Below are positions 7,039 to 11,494 of a DNA stretch of 11,494 nucleotides, piece by piece. Numbering within the stretch: position 1 is the stretch's first letter; every line of letters begins with the position of its first letter. Below the pieces are notes generated by a model. It ran no database searches and was not told where the DNA came from. It saw nothing but the letters and a program-made list of their open reading frames with translations. The translations under genes were made by a program, and so were the position numbers. Location of the stretch: NCBI GenBank assembly GCA_004212135.1, contig RXIE01000038.1, forward strand, positions 1 through 11,494. Reading direction: 5' to 3'. Source of the DNA: Candidatus Methanophagales archaeon ANME-1-THS. Lineage in GTDB: Archaea > Halobacteriota > Syntropharchaeia > Alkanophagales > Methanospirareceae.

Positions 7039-7656
7039 ATGGAAACACGAAGAAGGAAAATTATGGCTGCGGGCGTGGCGGCACTGCTCTTGGTCGGGCT
7101 CGTTGGGTGTGGAGTCGCGGCACCGGCATGGGCGCAGCGGGGAGCGGCGGATGGTGATAAGAATAATAATGGCAATGGAAATGGCGTAGCGCTCGGAAGA
7201 GTCGGGGACGAGGTACCGCCCGGGTTAGGTCTGAACGCACGAGTTTGGGTCGTTCACCGCGGATACGGGTTCGCAATGGCAGACACTGAGTTCCATGTGC
7301 TCCGGATCCACATTGTCCGGGTACGACACCTGCAACCCCTGGACATGAGAGGACTTATGGAATCGGGCAAGAGCATCGAGGAGATAAGGGCAGAGCTCAG
7401 GGAACGGGAGGGAGCTCTTTTCTATCAGGGATACCTGCGACTCGGTGAAGATACCTACCGGCTCGTGAATATCAACGTGACTGAGAACGGCGCTGTCAGA
7501 AACTTCACAGCCGATATTAGTGGTCCTTCGCCGGTGCAGAGTGCGACGGTCGGTACGATCTCCGTAACCATTGAGGAGTACGAAGGGTTCCGGGTCGGCA
7601 ATGGCACGTTGACGATTGCGGACGCAACCTACCGGGTATTGCTCCAGGTCTTCTAG
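7039..7656 (+). CDS. Secreted protein of unknown function with Asn/Gly linker
   Basis: I do not recognise this 205-aa protein. It opens with a textbook signal peptide: METRRRK, then a hydrophobic core (MAAGVAALLLVGLVG). Cleavage could follow APAWA (Ala32). The stretch LVGC (21-24) also looks like a lipobox, so a lipid-anchored form is possible. Residues 41-49 are a flexible KNNNGNGNG linker. The mature domain (about 64-205) is mostly beta-strand predicted (ARVWVVHRGYGFAM, FHVLRIHIVRV, FYQGYLRL, TYRLVNINV, TISVTIEEYEGF, TYRVLLQVF). One charged helix (SIEEIRAELREREG, 112-125) lies in the middle. Apart from the possible lipobox Cys24, it has no cysteines. The strong promoter and ribosome binding site suggest an abundant envelope protein. 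It follows the membrane regulator at 5978-6952, which may control it (inference). Confidence 0.8.
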   Translation: METRRRKIMAAGVAALLLVGLVGCGVAAPAWAQRGAADGDKNNNGNGNGVALGRVGDEVPPGLGLNARVWVVHRGYGFAMADTEFHVLRIHIVRVRHLQPLDMRGLMESGKSIEEIRAELREREGALFYQGYLRLGEDTYRLVNINVTENGAVRNFTADISGPSPVQSATVGTISVTIEEYEGFRVGNGTLTIADATYRVLLQVF

Positions 7657-7817
7657 CCACTGACGAGGTTATTATCGCTCCAGAACCGGAGCTGAACACG
7701 ATTTTTAGTCCCCTGCTGGATGACTATCCTGCGGTGGTCTTCCAGCGTACTCTTTTTGGGTATCGAGTTCTTCTTCTTATGTGATGGCCACGGCAGAGCG
7801 ACTGACTCGCACGGCAC
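7653..7817 (-). CDS. Doubtful 54-aa minus-strand reading frame
   Basis: The gap 7657-7918 holds no certain gene. On the minus strand a frame without stops runs from about 7926 to a TAG at 7655-7653. The first good start is GTG at 7817-7815, preceded at 9 nt by AGGTGGT (7833-7827), and it encodes a basic 54-aa peptide (VPCESVALPWPSHKKK at its start). A minus-strand A/T element (TTTAGAAAAG) lies about 40 bp upstream. Against it, the plus strand also has a protein-like frame from about 7620 to 7782 (EVIIAPEPELNTIFSPLLDD), and the 3' end overlaps the 7039 gene by 4 nt. It may be a small gene, a gene remnant or a dispersed repeat. Confidence 0.2.
   Translation of the reverse strand: MPCESVALPWPSHKKKNSIPKKSTLEDHRRIVIQQGTKNRVQLRFWSDNNLVSG
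7677..7706 (+). terminator. Weak stem-loop plus T-tract after the secreted protein gene
   Basis: GCTCC (7677-7681) pairs with GGAGC (7688-7692) around a 6-nt loop. A TTTTT run follows at 7702-7706, about 20 nt past the end of the 7039 gene. The stem is short, but archaea mainly need the T-run. Confidence 0.3.
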
Positions 7818-7918
7818 GATATCAAGACCACCTTTAATAGTGGCAACCGCTTTTCTAAATCCGAGGGTGCTTCGGGTTACACCGCCGATAGGATAGAGCG
7901 TGAAACCGAAGAAAAGAG

Positions 7919-8137
7919 ATGGAAATCAACTGGCTGAGAGCAGTGGGGGCCGGCTTTGATCTCGCACTGACGATTTCGGTATGCGCGTTCATCGGTTACT
8001 ACCTCGGTGGGGGGAGGCTGAACCAGGTGACCCCGCTCAGTATCCTCGGTCTTGTCATTGGTGCACTCTTCGGGTTATTTATAGCAATTTACAGTTTGAT
8101 CAGAATGTTTGGGGCTACAGGTGGTGGTAAACAATGA
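7919..8137 (+). CDS. AtpZ-like two-helix membrane protein
   Basis: This 72-aa protein has two predicted transmembrane helices (residues about 11-32 and 41-63) joined by a short Gly-rich turn. The pattern RAVGAGFDLALTISVCAFIG, then GYYLGGG and a second helix ending FIAIYSLIRMFG, matches the AtpZ/AtpQ family (PF09527-like). That family is encoded with bacterial F- and N-type ATP synthases and is linked to cation passage or rotor assembly. Its position just upstream of an A-type ATP synthase operon supports a shared role. The stop overlaps the ATG of the next gene (ATGA), so the two are translationally coupled. The ribosome binding site is a weak GAAAAGAG. The family call is by pattern and context; many two-helix proteins look alike. 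Confidence 0.65.
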   Translation: MEINWLRAVGAGFDLALTISVCAFIGYYLGGGRLNQVTPLSILGLVIGALFGLFIAIYSLIRMFGATGGGKQ

Positions 8138-8310
8138 AGCGGAGGAGTGAGCAGGGGTTAGTATTCCTGCTGAAGAAGATACTCGATGAGAAGGAGGATT
8201 ATCGGGTGAGACTTTACCTCATAACCTGGATTGCGTCACTGTGTGCGATGCTTGCGTTCGTTATCGGTCTCTTTATTCTCCTCATGCGAATCTCAGCTCT
8301 ATTCCTGTGA
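8134..8310 (+). CDS. Small single-helix membrane protein, 58 aa, coupled to AtpZ-like gene
   Basis: ATG 8134 overlaps the previous stop as ATGA, and AGGTGGT at 8119-8125 (8 nt upstream) is a good ribosome binding site. The 58-aa product has a charged cytoplasmic N-terminus (MKRRSEQGLVFLLKKILDEK) and one long hydrophobic helix, residues about 27-52. It is not subunit H of the A-type ATP synthase, which is a soluble coiled coil of about 100 aa. It also differs from AtpR, which is longer with several helices, although the pairing with an AtpZ-like gene recalls the atpQ-atpR pair of N-ATPase operons. A T-tract terminator follows directly. The function is unknown; a role in assembling or tuning the ATP synthase is inferred from position only. 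Confidence 0.65.
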   Translation: MKRRSEQGLVFLLKKILDEKEDYRVRLYLITWIASLCAMLAFVIGLFILLMRISALFL

Positions 8311-8312
8311 GG

Positions 8313-8335
8313 TTTTTTTTCTTCCCTTCCTTTTT
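8313..8335 (+). terminator. T-tract terminator after the AtpZ-like pair
   Basis: A run of eight T (8313-8320) begins 3 nt after the stop at 8310, followed by a pyrimidine stretch and a second TTTTT (8331-8335). Repeated T-tracts without a strong hairpin are the usual archaeal intrinsic terminator. It separates the small membrane genes from atpI. Confidence 0.65.
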
Positions 8336-8343
8336 ATACCCGC

Positions 8344-8389
8344 CCACTTTACCACTGAAGAGAAGAAAAACGAAAAATATTTAAAGTGG
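8344..8389. repeat. 8-bp inverted repeat flanking the atpI promoter
   Basis: CCACTTTA (8344-8351) and TAAAGTGG (8382-8389) are perfect inverted arms separated by 30 bp. The right arm overlaps the end of the TATA box. It may be an operator pair or chance. Confidence 0.35.
8376..8386 (+). promoter_or_regulatory. TATA box of the ATP synthase operon
   Basis: AATATTTAAAG is preceded by CGAAA, which resembles a BRE element. The expected start about 25 bp downstream (near 8403-8408) would leave under 10 nt before ATG 8413, so the atpI message may be leaderless or nearly so. That agrees with the lack of a clear ribosome binding site. Confidence 0.7.
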
Positions 8390-8412
8390 ACTTAGGAAAC
8401 AGGGAATAGGCA

Positions 8413-10386
8413 ATGTTACGACCAGTTCCCATGATGAGGATGGAGATCGGAGCGATGAAGGAGTTCAAGGATGAGGTCATCAAGCGATTACATGAACTCG
8501 GTGTCATCCAAATCATGGAATATAAGGGAACTGGTGAGACTGAAGCGCCTCTGAGAACTATGCCGGTCGATGTGGCTGTTAAAGAAACCACGAAGTTGAT
8601 CCGTGAGCTGGGCGAAGTCATCGGGGTGTACGAGGAGGTGGCACCAACGCCCAAAGAGAGCATGGTCAAACGAATGTTCAACCCTTCGCCGCCTAAGAGG
8701 ATAGAATTGGGGAGCTTGAAGGCACAAAAGAAAGAAGAGGTCATAAAACGTGCGGAGGTTCTCCTTCAGGAAGTAAAAGGAGAGATAGAGGGGACACTGA
8801 AGGTTTATCGAGAGCTGGAGGTGGCAATAAACGAGTTAAAAAGCGCACAAATCTCCATGGAACGAATAAAAGAGCTTGACGTAGAGCTCAAGTACGTCGG
8901 CGAGGGCTACTACATCACTATTTTCATCGGCTTCTGCACGGCGGAGGCGCTCGAAACGGTCATTTCAGACCTGAAGGACGTGACTTCCGGATTGTATTAT
9001 CTGGAGCAGGTGAAGAGCGGTGAGGAGGAATATGCCTGTCTGATCGCCTGTTTCAACCAGGTGGTGGAGGACGTTCTGACAAGGTTGAGAAGGGTCGGAT
9101 TTGAACGTATAGACCTGGACTTTGAGAAGAAGCCGAAAGAGGAGATCGAAGAGCTGGCACGAAGGATAACGGAGAAGGAGCTCGAGCGTGAGGCTGCCCG
9201 ATCGATCTTGGCCGAGAGTGCAGCGAAGAGGAGGGACGAGCTCCTTGCGTATCGAGCGGTATTGGAGATACTGGAAGAGCGCGGAGAGATCCAGAGAAGT
9301 TTCGGCGAGACCGACCGGACGTTTCTCTTACGCGGATGGATTCCGGCCGAGCAAGAGGCGGAGATCTCACGCGAGGTCAAGCGGATATGCAATGATCTCT
9401 GTGTCATTCAGGCAGTTGCTCCCGATCCCGAAGAGCGAGCAGTGCCCGTTCTTCTGCGGAATCCCAAATTCTTCAAGAATTTTGAGATCCTCACACGGCT
9501 CTACGGGATACCCAAATATAATGGTATTGATCCCACGATTCTCCTTACACCGACCTTCATCTTCTTCTTCGCACTCATGTTGGCGGACGCGGTGTATGGA
9601 CTCATATGCGTGATTTTCGGGATTTTACTCTTCAGAGGAATGGGGAAGTATAACGAGATGGTGAAAGATGCCTCGATTATCCTCATTTCAGTAGGAATTG
9701 CCACATCCATTATCGGCGCGGTGATGGGAGGATGGTTCGGGGACTTCTTCATCAAATATCTCCATATAACCTCACTCAACGCGATCATTCTGCTCGATCC
9801 GATGGGAGAGGACGTCGGGCTCTTCTTGCTCCTGGTACTGGTTATCGGAGTTATCCATATTGATATCGGAATTATTACCAAGATACTGGACGACATCACT
9901 CGAAATCGGCTAAAAGATGCATTGAAGGGTGATTTGTGGTTCTTACTTGCCCAGCCCGGTGGCCACACCTTCGTGGTGCGCTCCACGGGTCAGGGGACCA
10001 CCGGATCGTATAGCCTCGCCCAGATGATCGGCCTGCTTATACTCGTCGTTTCTGTGATTTTGCTCGTCTGGGGCCGCAAAACGATGTTCTTCTTCGGTAT
10101 AACGGGCGCGATCGGGGATACCTTATCCTATGCGCGGCTCATGGCGCTCAGCCTCTGTACCTTTGGTATCGCGATGACGATAAACATTCTGGCAGATCTC
10201 GCACCTCTTGTGCTTGCGGTCGTGATCTTCATCTTTGGCCACACGGTCAATTTTGGAATAAACATCCTGGGGTCATTTGTGCATGGCATTCGGCTCCACT
10301 ATGTGGAATTTTTCACGAAATTCTACGAGTCTGGAGGGGATACTTTTGCTCCGTTCCGGGAGGGAAAAAGTGTTATATTTAAATAG
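8413..10386 (+). CDS. atpI: A-type ATP synthase subunit I (stator subunit a)
   Basis: This 657-aa protein is the membrane stator subunit (V_ATPase_I family) that provides the ion half-channels facing the rotor. Residues 1 to about 370 are the cytoplasmic arm, starting MLRPVPMMRMEIGAMKEFKD and containing charged coiled coils (about 105-145 and 235-300). Residues about 372-650 hold the membrane helices, from LTPTFIFFFALMLADAVYG onward. The essential channel arginine is in SYARLMALSL (Arg575). The final helix carries the conserved GHTVNFGINILGSFVHGIRL and then HYVEFFTKFYESGG and FAPF ending. Length fits the family (about 620-700 aa). It is the first gene of the operon with atpK (32 bp gap) and atpC. 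In other archaea subunit H usually precedes atpI, but none is seen here. Confidence 0.95.
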   Translation: MLRPVPMMRMEIGAMKEFKDEVIKRLHELGVIQIMEYKGTGETEAPLRTMPVDVAVKETTKLIRELGEVIGVYEEVAPTPKESMVKRMFNPSPPKRIELGSLKAQKKEEVIKRAEVLLQEVKGEIEGTLKVYRELEVAINELKSAQISMERIKELDVELKYVGEGYYITIFIGFCTAEALETVISDLKDVTSGLYYLEQVKSGEEEYACLIACFNQVVEDVLTRLRRVGFERIDLDFEKKPKEEIEELARRITEKELEREAARSILAESAAKRRDELLAYRAVLEILEERGEIQRSFGETDRTFLLRGWIPAEQEAEISREVKRICNDLCVIQAVAPDPEERAVPVLLRNPKFFKNFEILTRLYGIPKYNGIDPTILLTPTFIFFFALMLADAVYGLICVIFGILLFRGMGKYNEMVKDASIILISVGIATSIIGAVMGGWFGDFFIKYLHITSLNAIILLDPMGEDVGLFLLLVLVIGVIHIDIGIITKILDDITRNRLKDALKGDLWFLLAQPGGHTFVVRSTGQGTTGSYSLAQMIGLLILVVSVILLVWGRKTMFFFGITGAIGDTLSYARLMALSLCTFGIAMTINILADLAPLVLAVVIFIFGHTVNFGINILGSFVHGIRLHYVEFFTKFYESGGDTFAPFREGKSVIFK

Positions 10387-10418
10387 GATGAGAGGAGTAT
10401 AAAGGAAAGGGAGAGAAA

Positions 10419-10895
10419 ATGGTAAGTGGTGTAGGTCTTGCGGCTATAGGCGCGGGGTTTTCAATGGGTATGGCGGCGATCGGTGCAGGTATGGGAGTGG
10501 GAATCGCGGGCGCGTTAGGGGCTGGTGTGATCTCAGAAGATCCTAAACAATTTGGTCCGACGTTAGTTTACCAGGCGCTCCCCCAAACACAGGGCATATA
10601 TGGCTTCCTGGCTGCGGTATTGATCCTGATTGGTGTTGGCTTGCTGGGGGGTGGCGGGATGGCAGAAGTGACCGATACGACGGGTTGGATCTGCATAGGT
10701 GCTGGTGTGGCCACCGGGCTGGGCGGTATAACGGCTATAGGACAGGGGATTACCGCGGGTGCCTGCATGGGCGCTGCGGCTAAGAAGCCTGAGGTATTCG
10801 GCCAGGGTATGGTGCTCACCGTGATGTCAGAGACATTTGCAGTCTTTTCGCTACTCACCGCTATTTTGATCCTGGTCGGTGCGGGGATCATTTAA
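10419..10895 (+). CDS. atpK: A-type ATP synthase subunit K (rotor ring subunit c)
   Basis: This 158-aa proteolipid has four helices built from two duplicated hairpins and forms the rotor ring in the membrane. Hairpin 2 carries the ion-binding carboxylate Glu138 (VMSETFAV). In hairpin 1 the matching position is Gln56 (ALPQTQGIYGF), so there is one carboxylate per four helices, as in V-type rings. The residues that bind Na+ in Enterococcus hirae NtpK (Leu61, Thr64, Gln65, Tyr68, Gln110, Glu139) all have counterparts: Leu54, Thr57, Gln58, Tyr61, Gln109 (in AIGQG) and Glu138. Na+ coupling is therefore likely, by comparison with that known site. Purine-rich GGAAAGGGAG precedes the ATG. Length matches four-helix c subunits (about 156-160 aa). 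Methanosarcina c subunits, by contrast, are single hairpins. Confidence 0.95.
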   Translation: MVSGVGLAAIGAGFSMGMAAIGAGMGVGIAGALGAGVISEDPKQFGPTLVYQALPQTQGIYGFLAAVLILIGVGLLGGGGMAEVTDTTGWICIGAGVATGLGGITAIGQGITAGACMGAAAKKPEVFGQGMVLTVMSETFAVFSLLTAILILVGAGII

Positions 10896-10943
10896 GTCGC
10901 GGACTCTCAGCGATGCGTGAGAAAAGAGAGGGTGGATGAGACT

Positions 10944-11494
10944 ATGGTAGCGGTTGATTTTATTTATCTGCTTCCCATCTTCGCTCTTTCAGGAGTCATG
11001 GTGTACTTTGTCTGGTACAAGATAAAGGATAGTATCCCGTTTTTATATCCCACGGGCGTGGTTATGGCTAAGGAAGCGCGATTGATCGATGATACGAGAT
11101 TCGACGAGCTCCTGCTCTTGCCTCTTGAAGATTTTGTAGCCTCGCTTGGAACCACTGAATATGGCGAGTATATAAAGGGGGCAAGCTACGAGGAGATCGA
11201 GAACGGTTTGCTCATGTTTAAACAGAAGTTATATGCGGACCTCTTCAGATTAATTCCCGAACGATTTACTGATATCTTTGAATTCCTGCTGAGAGAGTGG
11301 GATATGCTCAATTTGAGGACGGTTCTGACCGGCGTGCATGCAGGGTTATCCGCGGATGAGGTGGCCGCTCGCTTAAGAGAAGGCGGAACAATGTTTGGCA
11401 AGATATCGAGCCTGGTGGGTGAGGATCTGGAGAAGATCGGAGCAACCTTTGAGGGAACACCGTTAGGGCTCGCGATCGAAGAATATACCAAAAA
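10944..11494 (+). CDS. atpC: A-type ATP synthase subunit C with N-terminal membrane helix, 3' end outside window
   Basis: An open frame from ATG 10944 reaches the window end (183 codons, no stop). From about residue 36 it resembles subunit C (AC39/d family), the central socket joining the rotor ring to the stalk: YPTGVVMAKEARLIDDTRFD, LEDFVASLGTTEYGEYI, and later EFLLREWDMLNLRTVLTGVH. The usual subunit C is soluble. This one begins with a hydrophobic helix, residues about 5-25 (DFIYLLPIFALSGVMVYFVW), then IKDSIPFL. GGGTGGATGAG just upstream of ATG 10944 is an acceptable ribosome binding site, and the nearby upstream ATGs (10913, 10936) are out of frame or closed. Starting at Met41 would remove the helix but has no ribosome binding site. 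It lies 48 bp after atpK, where subunit E is normally encoded. Confidence 0.85.
   Translation, partial: MVAVDFIYLLPIFALSGVMVYFVWYKIKDSIPFLYPTGVVMAKEARLIDDTRFDELLLLPLEDFVASLGTTEYGEYIKGASYEEIENGLLMFKQKLYADLFRLIPERFTDIFEFLLREWDMLNLRTVLTGVHAGLSADEVAARLREGGTMFGKISSLVGEDLEKIGATFEGTPLGLAIEEYTK

Noticed and set aside
10398..10405. TATA-like sequence (GTATAAAG) before atpK
   Set aside because: It is only about 14 bp from the atpK start, too close for an archaeal promoter; atpK is better read as part of the atpI transcript.
10568..10891. 107-aa minus-strand frame in atpK
   Set aside because: Its Pro/Ala-rich translation is the complement of Gly/Ala-rich rotor helices.
1..11494. CRISPR arrays, tRNA or rRNA genes, insertion sequences, transposases
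   Set aside because: I looked for regular spacer repeats, tRNA-like cloverleaf arms with CCA-side motifs and transposase motifs and saw none. A covariance-model search would be needed to exclude small structured RNAs.

Overview
This 11.5 kb window looks archaeal. It carries an A-type (archaeal/V-like) ATP synthase operon, an archaeal-type ATP-NAD kinase of the COG3199 kind, a membrane-anchored winged-helix regulator of a typically archaeal architecture, TATA-box promoters about 25-45 bp upstream of genes, T-tract terminators and GAGGTGAT-like ribosome binding sites. The cohesin-domain secreted protein, the mid-range GC content and the gene mix fit a euryarchaeon of the methanogen/ANME/Archaeoglobus neighbourhood, but I cannot fix the taxon from sequence alone.

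Layout. Positions 1-818 (minus strand) hold the 5' part of a secreted protein with a signal peptide, a cohesin-like domain and a second beta-rich domain, cut by the window edge. A divergent intergenic region with a striking overlapping palindrome/direct repeat (980-1010) precedes a small plus-strand cluster: a 54-aa charged protein, a 36-aa single-helix membrane microprotein and a 111-aa winged-helix protein. Positions 1681-2002 hold no intact gene, only coding-like debris and the strong TATA box of the next gene. Then follow an NAD kinase family protein (2003-3112), a 920-aa P2-type cation ATPase (3187-5949) and a membrane-bound winged-helix regulator (5978-6952), all on the plus strand and possibly cotranscribed. 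A secreted protein with an Asn/Gly linker (7039-7656) has its own TATA box and a near-perfect ribosome binding site.

The right end is bioenergetic. Two small membrane proteins, an AtpZ-like protein (7919-8137) and a 58-aa single-helix protein overlapping it by ATGA (8134-8310), end at a T-tract terminator. A clear TATA box then drives atpI (subunit a), atpK (rotor subunit c) and the start of atpC, which is cut by the window end.

The most interesting signals are all in the ATP synthase region. The rotor subunit keeps every residue of the known Na+-binding signature, with only one carboxylate per four-helix protomer. Subunit C has an N-terminal transmembrane helix that normal subunit C lacks. 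The peripheral-stalk genes for subunits H and E are absent from their usual places (before I, and between K and C). An AtpZ-like protein, otherwise linked to bacterial F- and N-type ATPases, sits directly upstream. Together these suggest a Na+-coupled, structurally unusual A-type ATP synthase; that is inference. The P-type ATPase also departs from the calcium-pump signature in M5 and M6.
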